Position numbers and translations under genes: made by a program. Shown here in pieces: positions 20,501-42,559 of a stretch of DNA of 64,000 nt. The notes below the pieces were generated by a model. That model did not search any database. It was given only the letters and a program-made list of their open reading frames with translations, and was not told the origin of the DNA. Origin of the DNA: Heliocidaris erythrogramma (lineage: Eukaryota; Echinodermata; Echinoidea; Camarodonta; Echinometridae); the NCBI GenBank assembly GCA_025617745.1, contig CM046856.1, positions 32,296,208-32,360,207 on the forward strand, given 5' to 3'. How positions within the stretch are numbered: the first letter of the stretch is position 1; every line of letters begins with the position of its first letter.

Positions 20501-21544
20501 TCCAAGCGACGTACCTTTATCACTCCTTCTGAACTTCAGAGCAAACACCAGTGGTACACCCTTCAGGGGAGAGTCATCAGCTTCGGTTGCCCAGTCGTGG
20601 GCGATCTTAGTCATGGCAGTTGTCTTTCCGTGTCCCGCTCCACCGATCATAAGGATGCGGCTCGGAAGAGAGCCATCGACCTTGGTCCTGAAGATATCAT
20701 TGATAGAACCAGGAAGCGGCACTTTCTTTACATCATCACCACCTCTCTGACCCCTCTCCGCTAACAATAGGCTGATTCTCGTGTGGAGATCGTTGCATTC
20801 AGCGTAGTTAGTCTTGTCCCAAGGTTTGAGTGCAATTTTACATGTCTTCTTGTAATGATCGACGAGTCTTGCTCTGCATTTTTCGACCGATAACTTTGTG
20901 GTGATTGATTTAGGCGAATCTAATGCAAAGAACAAGACAGCAATGCACAATAAACTCAATTAAACTATTAGTCATTGCAATAATCATTTATTAAAAAGAA
21001 ACATTAACCCTACCAAGCGGCGGCGATCGCGGGGGGGGGGGGGGGGGGTAGGGGAATACTTCCCGGTCGTGACAAGAAATCGCCACGCTTGACACTACCT
21101 CATTATGATTTTAACATTTTTTCCAGTGTTGGTACGTAATCAATATCCTTTTATAATTCATTGTTTAACACCCTTCTGCATCGTCTGATTCAGAGTGATT
21201 TTCCTCTCAAAAAGTAATGGAAAAGTTGGGTCAGTTTATGATAAATACCTACCCTTTCCACTTAGATCATCGAAAGTGGGGCTGATACTCCCCAGCATCT
21301 CCGTTACAGCCTCCAGGGTGGATTCGCTTGGGGGCAGTTTCATCCTCCATTTCTGAAGCATAACATGGACGATCTCCTTCGTATCATCTCGGTATTGTTT
21401 CTTCATGTTGTGTACTTCGGTCAAACTAAAGCCAAGCTGGACTCCGAGATCGCCGAGATGATCGTAGGAGACTGTGCGAGAGATGTCCAAAATGTCTTTG
21501 TCGGTAAGGCTCCGCCCGGGATCAGTTGGACTCCTGGGCTCCAT
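17532..21544 (-). CDS. NLR-type immune receptor gene: Death-NACHT-leucine-rich, four exons identified
   Basis: Exons on the minus strand: 21544-21253, 20919-19310, 18605-18085 and 17733-17532; all join GT-AG and in phase. Exon 1 (ATG at 21544, MEPRSPTDPG) encodes a Death-fold domain (DILDISRTVSYDHLGDLG...HVMLQKWR, residues 15-90). Exon 2 encodes a NACHT ATPase: Walker A GGAGHGKT near residue 190, Walker B CVTLLDGYDEF near 267, and LVTCRPHR. Exon 3 holds leucine-rich-like sequence (CKSLQRLNLKGS). Exon 4 (about 67 codons, ending FRVYIVADT before a GTGAGC donor) is unrecognised. The stop and last exon(s) were not located. By analogy with sea urchin NLRs the product is a cytoplasmic sensor that oligomerises through NACHT and signals through the Death domain. 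The exon 3-4 junction is the weakest (donor GTATCG). Confidence 0.88.
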
Positions 21545-21893
21545 TCTATGATTAAAATGTGGATTCGAAAATTTTGATTTCTTTGACTGATGGCCTAAAC
21601 ACTAAAACAGGCTGATTCGCATCATAATGATGCCCTATTATGAGAACAATCTTAGACAATACATCATGAAGCATAATATTATGTAATGTTAGATACCCTT
21701 CGCACTCACGCCCACACCCACCCTATTCCTCCGCAAAAGCAAAGTCATCCACGGAACTAAGTGTGTGTGTAGGTGTGCGCGTGCGTGCGAGCGCGCGCAC
21801 GTTTGTATGTGTGTAACCCATAGGTGTAACCATAGACGTATTATAGATTTACTAGAACGAAAGCAGTACGCACGGAAATGATTATGCGAATGG
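21545..21893. other. Upstream flank of the NLR gene
   Basis: No TATA box or other promoter element is convincing. It has a (GT)n/(GC)n mixed microsatellite at 21760-21812. A run of about 20 G lies in the NLR intron 1 at 21029-21048. Confidence 0.4.
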
Positions 21894-22128
21894 AATAGAC
21901 CTGTTTACTAAGTGATTCAAATTTTATGCATACTTTTGAAACAAAGGTTGTTCTTGACAACCTGAAAGCTTGCCAGAGGCTTGTCAGACATAGCAACAAG
22001 TAATGTATGCAAACTGGATTCCAAGTATTGTAGTTCATTCATTAATAACAGGTTAATGGAATACCCCGTTACTAGGTCCCCAGGAAAGAAACATCCATAA
22101 ATTTGAACACTTAGTAAACAGGTCTATT
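21894..22128. mobile_element. MITE, 235 bp, with ~33-bp terminal inverted repeats
   Basis: The left end AATAGACCTGTTTACTAAGT matches the complement of the right end, and pairing continues through TTCAAATTTATG. No reading frame. It lies upstream of the NLR start. Confidence 0.8.
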
Positions 22129-22484
22129 AGACCCCGCCACTTTCGGGTCATTTGCAGGGACGATAAGCACCCGTTATCGTCATAATATCGATAATAGGCG
22201 TTACATTGTGGAATTTATTTTCGTTATCGGACGCATATCGTAACGAACAGCTGTATTACGTAACCTATTGTTATTAACCTTTTTTTGTCTTTCGCCCCAA
22301 CTGCGTTTTCCTTCATTCTCGGTCCAAGCATTTGGACCTCGATTTCCCTACCCACCTACCCCCGACAAATTTTGTTGTTTGTGCTCCACCCTTTGCATGC
22401 TTTGATAACGACGAGGACATTGTGCAAAGATTACTCTTTGCATTTGTATTCATTTATGTATTTATTCATGCATGTTCATAATGA

Positions 22485-22625
22485 AATGTAATTTATTCAT
22501 GCATGTTCATAATGAAATGTATACTAATACAGCAGTTACAAAATAGAGTACACAGAGCCAGATGTATACTAATTAACACACAAAGGTGCTGCATCATAAG
22601 CGTATAAAGCTTGAGTATAGTCGTA
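22485..22625. repeat. Interspersed repeat shared with 56085-56203
   Basis: The words TTATTCATRCATG, GTACACAGAGCCAGA, AACACAYAAAGGTGCTGCA and the ending CTTGAGTA occur in the same order in both places. A 30-bp direct duplication (ATTTATTCATGCATGTTCAT) is seen at 22440-22520. Probably the 3' part of a retroelement; family unknown. Confidence 0.65.
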
Positions 22626-22892
22626 ACACCCAGGCATGGGCCTACATTATTTCTACTTATACTACGCTTATAGATTTCCTTCAAATGTTTGACAACACGA
22701 CGCCTTCGCACGTCACTGTGAAGAACAAAGTGCTGTTCCCCCCCCCCCCCCCCCCCATTTTCCATTTTTACATGCAGGGGGATGGCAAATCATATTCGAC
22801 TAGCTACTGGGCATTCCGGCATACCTGCAGTCATCCCCCGGTACCAAAGAATACTTTTGCTCAAGAGGCAAATGGATCTGGCCTCATCTAAG

Positions 22893-23062
22893 ACCGGCGT
22901 CACCACCTTTCCGATGAAACTGTTACATCTATTGATGCATCTCACACATCTTTCTCAAGTGACCGACTGCCAGTTAGTAAGCGAAAAATGGGTGATCTTT
23001 ATTCCTCTACTGACAGCACGATGATCAAGATTGCCCTGTATGGTTCTAAATGTCTGACGTAA
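22893..23062 (+). CDS. Candidate terminal coding exon, unrecognised
   Basis: After an AG at 22891-22892 one plus frame stays open for about 56 codons to TAA at 23060-23062. Its composition is balanced and protein-like (DETVTSIDASHTSFSSDRLP, then KRKMGDLYSSTDSTMIKIAL). Neither an upstream partner exon nor a polyadenylation signal was identified, and the acceptor has a poor pyrimidine tract. It could be a relic of a mobile or duplicated gene. Reported because the amino-acid pattern is unlike the surrounding AT-rich noise. Confidence 0.25.
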
Positions 23063-26000
23063 TTTTTGACGTTATCGAGAAAGCGACATCACGACCAACA
23101 TCTTCTGACAACGGAGCCACAGATCCTGTTTTTTTATGTTCTATATATCATATACCCTAGCTTTCTAAACATTTAATAAGTTATGATACGTTTTCGTAAT
23201 AACTGTACATTTGTATTTGATCATGTCACAATTCATCTTACCAAGTTGAAAACCGATCCAATTAAGGTAGGGCACGGATATCGTTATTGCTATATCATAT
23301 TATACTATCCCGTAAGTACCGCAGAATGGTAATTTTGGTACTATTTGCTCTTCAGGAGCATCCAGAATAAGTTAACATAGTGCTTAGTTATGTTGTTGCA
23401 GATTATGCAAGATGAAGTTCGTTAGGGTGTAGTATGGAGAGGTAGACCGTGAAAATTATAACTTGGTACTTTATCACATATTCAGTTTCACATATTTAAT
23501 GGTATTACTGTTCTTTGTTTTTAGCAAAAGTGGACCCGAAGGTTTTCCAGAGTGTTTGCTCATCGAGTTTTATCTCTGTTTTTTTTTTACCCTGGGCCTA
23601 CTTGTCGCAAAAACACTGCTTTTCCGAAATCCATAAGTATGTTTTTTAAACCTCTTACCTTAATTTCGTATATCAATTTTTATCAAAATAAATTTTTGCG
23701 CTGTTTAGCCACCGTGCAAACCTTATTTTCATTTAGAACCACCCAAAAGCGTAGTTGATAGTAGAATCCCCTTTTAAAACAAGTTTTACTCTGTATCTTA
23801 TTCATTGTTTAAATTTCAGCCTTACTTAATTCACAAATTATATGCATTTGATACATGTAAAATAATGTATATTTATCTAAGTATTGTAAATGACGTAATA
23901 GAAAACGTCCTAATTAACTAAAATCTCTTCAAAGTTCTTACTATGCAACTACGCAACTACATCTAAGTCTAGCTAATTACTACAATTTATTATTACTTAT
24001 TTCACATGTTATGTCCAAAGTTTTTATCATGTTTATACCGATTATGCATATACATGTACTTCTATGACCTTCGTCATATTGTAAGCAGGAAAAATAAGTG
24101 CGAACGAGAGAGTGACCACAATGCTAACGAGTTGCAACTTGTTCAACAATTCCTGTGTTCCTATACATTGTTTTATTTCTGTCGGTAGAGGTAGATATAG
24201 AAAATAAATTAGCTTTCAAGCGGAACGAAGAGGAGATAGAAAATTCATATTTCTTGCGCGTGTCAGTTTTTTTGTGAAACTTTGATTGGATACTAAGTCA
24301 TGAATATGTACATAATTCGATAGTATCAATTGACCTCAACTTCGTCAATTTCTAAATTAAAAGACCTATTAATCATGCAGATTATATGCAATGACGTCAC
24401 CCGCACGAAATGAGAGATGTTAGTTGTGTGTAACTATGTGACTCTGTGATTTTGTGTCACCCCCCCCCCCCCGTTCAACACGCCAGTGCTCACGAATAAC
24501 TCATCTCCACATAATATCAGTAGGCCTAAATGTAAATATGAAGATAAATATCTCAGCCTTTTCTTTTTTCTATTTTGTTTTGTATTATTCTCTTTCCCCC
24601 ATATTTGTTTACTTCATGCCCCAAGCGCTTTAAAGGATTTTATATTACCCTTCTCTCTTTATACCCATGGTCTGCAGCACATTTTCTTATATTTAACACG
24701 CAAACATGACAGGTGATGCTCCATAGTCCCCCACCCTACACGCACCTTACACACAAATACAAATCATTACAAAGATACTATTTCTTTGCAGTAGAGAGTT
24801 CATACAATGTCAACGGAAACTGCATGCAAGAACCAAAAACAATCAACGTGCCAAGAATGCTCTTGGCAGCCGGGAAGTTGTGACAACTGCAGAAAATCAG
24901 GGTAACGGACATCAAGTACGTGAGCTCGGCATATTAACCCTCCTTTTTCCTGTTTGTTAAAAATTGGCCTGGAAGGGACGTGGTAGGGTCACGATCCTGA
25001 TGTTCATAAACGGTATTGGTTAATTAGAGAGTTAAAATCTACATGATTTTTTAGTACTACATGAACGTGGTTCAATCAAGGTCACCCCCCCCCCCCCACC
25101 CACACACACACAGCAAGCACCCCTCCCCCCCAATTAATAAGAATGTGATCGAAAATAAGATTTAATCAATTATTGGACAGGAATCTTGATTTTTCTGCGA
25201 GTGCCCATCTGCGCTTGTTTTGTGTCTAGTTTGCTATGTAAAATCCAGACTCATTTGATGTATTTGGCTTCTAAAATGATATGTTGCACTTGAAGTAAAT
25301 TTTCATTCCCCTGATTCATATTACATTGTTTCTTGGTTTTTTGTTTGTTCTTGTTTTGATAAAGCAGCTAATAACAATCAACGTTTTGTAAAACTTGAAT
25401 GAAAATGAAATGGATACAGAAAAGAGCAGCTGTTTTTGACATGTTTAAAAATAGACTAGTTGAACATAACTGACTGGAACGGACTATGGGTTATTGACAG
25501 GATAAGTTTGACACTTTAGAACAGACTGATGAATCATTCGGGAGCTTACTCTCTCCCAACAGCATGCACACAGAGTCCAAACATAGTGGCATACGCGCTC
25601 AATGCAAACACACTGTAAAATGCTGTTGTACAGTGTATGCAAAGATTTAGTATCACAAAACATAAGCCAAGACCACCCATTACGTCTTCTGTAACTTATC
25701 AAATATGAAATATAACTAAGCAATTGTGGTCTCAGATGACTAAGGAAGAGAACATTCCCCAAAACATGTCGAATTAAATCTGCACAAATGCTGGATGGGT
25801 GATCTACCTTAGTTTTGGTTAAATGGTTGTAATCAGATAAATTGTTATAATTGTTGATCGTATACCTATCATATTGACGGAATACAAGTTACCTAGAACC
25901 ATTAAGACAATCTTCCTTCGCTTTTGGTACTTTGAAACATAATGGGAGTGGGCTTTCCTTTATATTTACTCACACTGAATGATTACTGATAATGTGAGGA

Positions 26001-27582
26001 AAATAAATTTAGGTATAACATGTATATGGACTAATTCAACTTACTCTGCGAGATCACTTTGCTGCTTTGACCAATTGTAGAATCTTTCCTTTAACAATTA
26101 AGAATTAATCCGATGGCAGCAATTAGAGCATTTAACAGCAACATCCATATGCCCCTCTCTCTATTCAGACAAGGTGGAGTGGAAAGTGCTCAACAACTTG
26201 TACAGAACCAGCTGAAAATCTATGGTTATTTGCGCTGACATCTGAGTAAATTAAAAAAATGACGAGCGCGCTCTTTCGACGGAAGGGGACGGGTATTACA
26301 GTCTAGTCCTACAGACTGTATGAGGAGAGAAATCCATTTACCCAGATTTCGACTCCCTCGAGGATCAAAGATAAAATGTTTGGTAACTATAATGAGTCAC
26401 AGTGGGAGGTTTCTTTGCTCAACTCGGGTGACCAGTTATTATTACATCATTTCAAATACTTGAAACAATGAGTATATACCTGCCAAATAGAAGGAGACAT
26501 CAGAAAATTTAAAAAAAAGTATATTGATCTCGAGTATTGAGAACTAATTTTATATTCGGTTTTATGTCCTATTATGCCTATTCCACCCCTATCCCAGTCG
26601 AAAATACAAAACTCGTCAATGGTTAAAATGTAAATTTCATTATCAGCAACAGACTTTTGATGAGATACCCAGAATCACGGTTTTATTCTATGATACATAA
26701 TACATAAAATGATATTCAGAAACTGTATGTCTTTAGCGTCGTCAAACAAAGGAAAGTGCTCATGTACCGAATGACACAAATGTTGTCACTGGTTTACAAC
26801 TTTCCGGTATTATTCGCTATGTGACGTAGCGGACAATAGCTAGTTTTAAACCTACTGTGCTGACCAACCACAGGCCTATAATCCTGATACACGACGCACA
26901 ACATGCACAATGTCCCATGTGTATTAGCAAATGCCATAAAGAAGACAAAAGCAAGAATAATTAAAAGTTGGAGAAATGTGTAATTTCCGCGGGCTGTGAA
27001 GTTTTGTTACTCACTTGTTGTTCTCAGGAAACCCTCAAAGATTTCATACAAACAGACATGATTATTGCCCGTTTGTGTGTGTGAGGGTGTAGGGGTGCGT
27101 CTAGGTGAATGGGTGTGTGTGTGTGTACTTTAAAGCCATTACTTATGTTTTTGTTTCATTTCGTTCCAATGTATAGTTATCTGCCACGTTTAAAGACTAT
27201 CATGTAGAACAGTCCTATTTAAATATCTTAAAATAAATAAATGATAAGGTAAATAAACAAATGATATTGCAAAACTTCACGAATATCATAAAAACAATCA
27301 TGAGAAGAAACCTGAATTCACTGGATACACAAAAAGAGTGGTGTTCATCCGCGCCACTTCTCACCCCCCCCCCCCCCCATGCACCCATCCAACCCTCCCC
27401 AAAATGCCTTGTATGTGTAAATAATGCTTGGGGGTAGGGAGTTAGTAAGAATCGATGTAGCTTGTGCCGTTACTGATTTGATGAATTTTAACCACTTTTA
27501 AGGCCACGGGGGGCCTCTCAGGAAAAAACCCCGCGGGAAACGTGGAATACAGTTTAAAAGTACTGTATGCAAATACAGCACC
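23063..27582. other. No gene seen; intergenic
   Basis: No supported coding region on either strand. C-runs occur near 24461-24472, 25085-25098 and 27365-27379, and a GT-rich run near 27074-27127. Open frames here are short and compositionally random. Confidence 0.4.
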
Positions 27583-27630
27583 ATGTTTGTTTCAGCAATT
27601 TGCGGCCCTGTACTGTCGCATAGGTACGAC

Positions 27631-36918
<9,288 letters not shown>

Positions 36919-37474
36919 ATGACTCAGTCAAAATTTCATCAATCTTCTGTCCCAGAGATCGGGGGATTGCTTACTGATCCAAACTGTAATTGTTAAGTAC
37001 TGTGTTCCAGAATATAAAATGATTCTTAAACACACATGCATAAAGTTTTCTAAAATCCCGTTTAGATATTCCCCTTCCTAATCGCCAATAAGTGTTTTGT
37101 AAATACATGCTTAAAGGAGGTTTGGGTTGTTTTTTTTATACTTTTTTAATTAAAACCATCATGACCATTGAAAGTGCGCTTTCTGTAATGCATCTGGTAT
37201 CGCTAATTCGCTATACTAGTGCCGTCTTTAATTGCAACATCTATTGGAATATTCGTACAATTACTGATTTCAATCAGTAGAATCAGAGTGTTCTCGATAA
37301 ATATTTTAATTGTTCGTCTTAATCTTCTAAATAAATATATTCCACGAATAACACATTAACAATAGAGTATGTTAATAGATCTGTATATCGGAACCAATAA
37401 AACTGAACATTTCAAAGCGTCAGAGGCTTGTTGTATTTTTTACGTCAAGAAGAACATTATATATTCCATTTTTA

Positions 37475-37600
37475 AAATATTGCCGCTATCGGATTTCTTC
37501 CTGACACTGACACCGTTTCTGCATATTTTTCCTTCACATTTATCTTTCATGTTTACAAGCTGATGGTCGGACTGAAATCTGGCCATTTAAAAATAATAAT
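37475..37600 (+). pseudogene. Relic of a third esterase copy: intron 8 / exon 9 junction
   Basis: The stretch from TATTGCCGCTATCGGATTTC through TTTCATGTTTACAAG and CTGATGGTCGGACTGAAATC parallels the end of intron 8 and start of exon 9 of the intact gene (36745-36850, e.g. GTTTACAAG then CTGAAATGGCCAGACTTAAA). Homology fades after about 25 bases of exon. It shows that more than one duplication took place here. Confidence 0.7.
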
Positions 37601-39918
37601 TATGCTCCATATTTTTCCCCGACCCCCCCCCCCCCCCCCCCACTCTCTCTCTCTCTCTCTTTCTCTCTGTATCTCTCCCTCTCTGTCTGTCTGTCTGTCT
37701 CTTTCTCTCCCTCTCTCTCTCTCCCCTCTAACCTTCTTTAGCTTTGTGTATAGGCATAGGTGTATTTTGCATGTCATGTGTGTGCAAAATATAATATCAC
37801 ATGGTTTATTAGCTTATTGCTTCTCTCAGCAGCGATCCAAGTCCCTTCTTAAGTTTTACAGCTGAAATCTTCATACGTCACGATCTCGTTGGATACATAT
37901 GAAAGTATTAATTCTCAGAGTAGGGGGCTGCGCTGCATTTGCTCTATTTCAACTTTTCTCTCTCAGAACGAGTAATTACCATTAGAATATTTCAAAGACA
38001 CAAATAATTTTTTTCAAATGTTTGAATACAATTTCTAATCAGTCATGTCGCCTATCTGTACACCCAGTATACATCATCTATACGTGGATTTTGATGATAC
38101 ACAAATATTACTTAACGTATCAGAAAAGGGGTTGGCGTCTAAAAACTTGACTGAAACTTGCACGAAAATATGCTACATGTACATTTTTGGGGCGAGGTTT
38201 TTTTATTGTTATCCTTGCACATGCCGTACATAATGTTCTAATAATAGTCTGTCTGTATTTTGCTTGCGAGCTTTAACCCTTGGGCCATAGCAGCCCATTG
38301 ACATAGTTGATTGAAGGAAATGACAGACAACGCGATAGTAGAAGAGGGATGGTAAAAACGACTGGTTTTAGGGGAATGTCAAAGGGGTACTGGAAGATAT
38401 ACATGTACTGTATATAGGTACACTCGTAAACACGTACGTGTTTATTATTCACATTACCGTAATCGTAAAATAAATATTGTAGACATGGCTCTATAAAATA
38501 CATGCTCTCACAGGTCTACAATTCGAGGATGGGGCTGAGGGGGCTGAAGCCCCCTGAGAATTTTCAAATTACCAATATTCGAGCACTCTTTACCTCATAA
38601 TCGGGCAACCTTCTGCTCACATCCCCCGCAAATTTTGAGAGAAGTACACCCCCCCCCCCAATGAGTTACTAATCACACCGCTAGTGTTCTGAAGTAACAA
38701 AGCAAAGATAATAGATAGCAGATAATTATAGTCTAACGCATGATACTGTGATCTGCCAATCCTGGGTATGATCGAGCTCGGTAATTCGTAATACAGCATT
38801 CAACCATAACATAGTCTAAGATTTCATGGTGTATTTACAAGTGGTAGATAATGCTAATGCTCAATAGGGGTATACAACTTTGGGGTTGGCGATCCCAAGA
38901 AGGGGAAGGTGCAGTGGGGACTACTCCTGTAAGCCAGAAAACAGCCCAGAATATGAAGTTTCAAAACATAATTTCTCTTCGTCGCTGCGCTCCCTGGCAA
39001 ATATAGAAAATGTAATATGACTACGACGTCATTGTACTTGCAATGACAAAATCTTTGGGGGGGGGGGGGCGGGAGGATGAGCGGGCAGAGTGTAGTGTTG
39101 TACACTTCTTTTTTGTAGTGTTAGTAACATTATACACACCCGATTTAAATTGCACCGTGGACTTCACTTAGTGGATATCAAATTCCTCACCAAAAAGAAA
39201 GAAGTTGTTTCAGCAATTTGGGTTAGAGTATCAAGAGATCTTTATTTGGCCTGTATTAAAATATCTCTGTGTGATACTCCATCATTTTACTTCTAGAGCA
39301 TGAGTTTTATGTGCCGTACATGTATATATGTGTTGGTATACATATCACTCCTGCTCAAAAGGAAAAGAAAAGGCACATTAGCCTACGGGCTATGACGAAG
39401 TGCCTGTGCCATAGAGATTTTCAATAAAAACAGGAAAAACAAACGAGAGAATATCTGTACATCAAAAATGGCGATTAGGGCAGTGGCAGCGTGGGTCCAG
39501 ACTTTCCTTAAGGTGGTAATGACTTCGGGGAGGGGCATCAATCTCACTAAGAAGATGAATTGTGCATTTACTAGGCCATGGACGGATGGTACGGGAGGGG
39601 TCATTTGTTTCCCCCCTCTCCACTGATTGTCTTTCTATTCTCTTATAGAATTTTCCTTTTCTCTCTTTTTTTTCGCCAATGGGAATGGGATGAGGGGACG
39701 TGCCCTGTGCCCCGTCCCCCTTAGCTATGCCACTGGTTTAGGACATTATACAAAGAGCATTTAGTAAACATACCCTGTACTCAGTAATGTCAGTAAGTCC
39801 ATATAGGCCTTTTTGCTGTTTCTCGAGTTACGTTACTTCGAATCATTATCCTCTTATCTAATATTCTGTGAGGTGCAAAGTTGATTCACTCCAAACTCTG
39901 CTGCCGTGGAAGTACAAC
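37601..39918. other. Spacer between the esterase copies, no gene seen
   Basis: Contains a C-run plus CT-rich tract at 37620-37730, C-run at 38650, G-run at 39057-39069, and otherwise AT-rich sequence without a credible frame. No further esterase exon was recognised. Confidence 0.4.
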
Positions 39919-40675
39919 ATGGCAATGAAGGCCGGAAAGTTCCACTACTTCCACCTCGCGGTCATCATCGTTATCGTGTCGGCTGCATACGCTGACACCG
40001 TCAATGATGACGAGCGATTCATTGTGCAGACTTCGACGGCACGTTCCGTGGGAACCGAATCGAAGTCAATCCCTATCTCCTGCCCGACTTCCACGGGAGC
40101 ACAGCCGCATACACAAGTATCCCATACGAGGAGCCGCCCCTTGGCGAATTACGATTTCGACGTCCAGTTCCCAAGGTCATCGAGGGCGAATTCGATGCAA
40201 CTAGGAAGTCGTTGGCGTGTGCACGGCCTACACAACCACCTTTCGTAATAGATATGGAGATTTTCTTACCCTCGATGTGTTTGTTCCTGAGCCAAAGGTA
40301 ATACAAATTGTTATAATTATCATTATGATTAATTTTTCGGAAATTCCACATGAAGAATGACAGGATGGGGAATGAAAGGAACATCCAATATTTTGAACGT
40401 GGATGAATTCCTTCTAAGACTAATGTTGTGCGGGGAAAATGTCTATTCCAAGTACAGGGTACCGTAGGTTACAACCGTTCAATCACTTAACTAGCGGATA
40501 TATTTCTTTTGAAACCCAACTAGTATATCTTAATTGTGTACATTTCCGGCTCTGTGCCCCCTCTTTTACAAAATCCTGGATCCGCCCCTGCTCGGAAGGT
40601 AATTGGTCTAAGTGCTACTCTAGGCCCACTATGGTCCAGGCGTACATCACTATGTTACTAACATTGCGATTTTGA

Positions 40676-41170
40676 ATGAATGAATGATTGAAAGAAAAAC
40701 ACTTTATTGTCAAAACTTTATCACAATACAGTACACATTGGAAACCAATTCTATGTAACAGGACACCAATAGACTAGATAGCAACACGTACTTCTAGTAC
40801 GGTGTGTCGCCCTAGTTAAACAAATTACAAATAACAAACTTACATGTATATCAAAACCTTCCTTGTGAAAAGTTCGAATAGCACACTTTCACTATAGATT
40901 ATTTCTAACAAATTAGAGTAGTCGCTATATACTGTAACTACCCTAAGATGGCATTTAAAATGAAAGGTGAATGTACTCTTGTAATTAATGATCTTTTGTA
41001 GCTGTACAAAATGAATAGAAAAAGCATTTTTTACATCTTTTGGCAGACTATTCCAAACTTCAGATCCTGCAAAAATTTAATATTGATTGTTTTTTCCCAT
41101 GCTCTGTCCTTAAGAGTAGCTTTTCTGTCTTGTAATTTAGAGGAGTTGCTAAACAACATCTACCACAACA
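40676..41170 (-). pseudogene. LINE 3' end with RT C-terminal remnant
   Basis: On the minus strand AGSEVWNSLPKDVKNAFS matches the 'WNSLP..I(K)..S...FK' end typical of CR1/Jockey-group LINE polyproteins. A 3' segment follows with ACAATAAAGTG and a (TTCA)n-type tail at 40675-40690. It is 5' truncated. It lies in the region where exons 2-5 of the duplicate esterase should be. Confidence 0.7.
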
Positions 41171-41303
41171 TTGCGATGTAAATGGGTCTATTTACAATAT
41201 TTCTATGAAATTTTAAGCCTTTCTTACCTTTTGATCCTTCTTGATTAAGGAAAGTCTCAAAATATGTGATGATAATATAGCATAAGTATTCTTTATCCCT
41301 TAA

Positions 41304-42209
41304 AGGAGAATTAACCCCTGAGTACAAATTTACTTATATTGAAAGGTGTAATATATTCCTACTTATTGGCCTAAATCATTTTCTAATAAGATATCAGAAA
41401 AGGGTATAAATAAAGATATTCCAACACCCGGTATCGTCTCCTACTCATTTACATGGGGGCTGCCATTTTCTTGCTGATTTGGATTTGTACATGAACCATT
41501 GAGAAATGTTCCGGTCAGGAAGATATTTTGCATCCAAGACCTAAATTGATTTTCTTCATTACCTAAAATCCCATATGTGACGAAAAATATAAAGTGGGTG
41601 TTTACATGATTTATAAAAATTAAATCTTTATAATGATACTTTTAAATTGTCTGGTTTTGCTTAACAAAAATCTATTTTCTTGGGTTTGCCAAACAGAGCA
41701 GAACATAATATATGCAGCATGCATTCTGACTTTTCAAGTCCCATTATCCGAAAGCAGGTGAATGCATAGTTTGCCGCTATAGATGCTCAGGGAAGAAGCA
41801 TCCATAAAATTTGAATTAATTTACTCCGTCCATTGCGTCACAGTATCTAGAAAATAGATTTATATTAAGCGAATATCGATTTTCAACAGAAATATATAAG
41901 GAAATCTTCAGTTTAAAAATAAATTGACATATCTATTCTATATTTTTAATCTCAAATGGGTTTTTAATTTTGAAAAAGGCAATTGGGCATTTGGATTAAG
42001 AAAATCTTCTTGTACACATAAAAAAAATGGCAGCCCCCATGTATTGCTAGCAGACGATACATATTGCTAGCAGATGATAAATTTTGCTCAGAAAATCTTG
42101 ATTCGTATCGATCTCGTATATTTTGACGCGAAGCCGTATAGTCTAACAAGTAGGAATAAATAACACCTTTTGAACACTATCGTCTTTATTGTTTGAGGTT
42201 AATTCTCCT
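41304..42209. mobile_element. TTAA-flanked element, sister of 15424-16569
   Basis: The ends AGGAGAATTAACC and GGTTAATTCTCCT are inverted repeats, about 65 bp long when imperfect pairing is counted. TTAA is at 41300-41303 and 42210-42213. Internal words shared with the first copy include GGGGGCTGCCATTTTCTTG and CAGACGATAC/ CAGATGATA. 906 bp, no transposase. Confidence 0.82.
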
Positions 42210-42559
42210 TTAACCATTTCATAATTTTGATGGTGTATATAAAAACAGCAAAAAGGTTTTCATTACAGTATGCAACCACCTCTTAGTATCGCATGCTGAA
42301 TATTTAGAGACTTTATATACTTCCTTTGCTTGTTTCGTGTGATTTCTTTACAGATATGATCCAAGATTGTGTATCTGTTTAGAATAAATGAATATACCCG
42401 CTTGCGTTTCAACTTATCTTGCTGTTTAGCATTGCTATACAAGACAGAGCATCAAAATATAACGACACTCAGTACGACCGTATTATTGTATTAAAATACA
42501 ACAGACTGTTATCTTTTTGTCAACCTAGAAGAATAGTAGGTTTATTATCTGATTGTACG

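Noticed and set aside
27583..27630. Upstream in-frame ATG of the esterase gene
   Set aside because: It would add 16 residues before the signal peptide; the ATG at 27631 gives a standard N-terminus and corresponds to the start in the duplicate.
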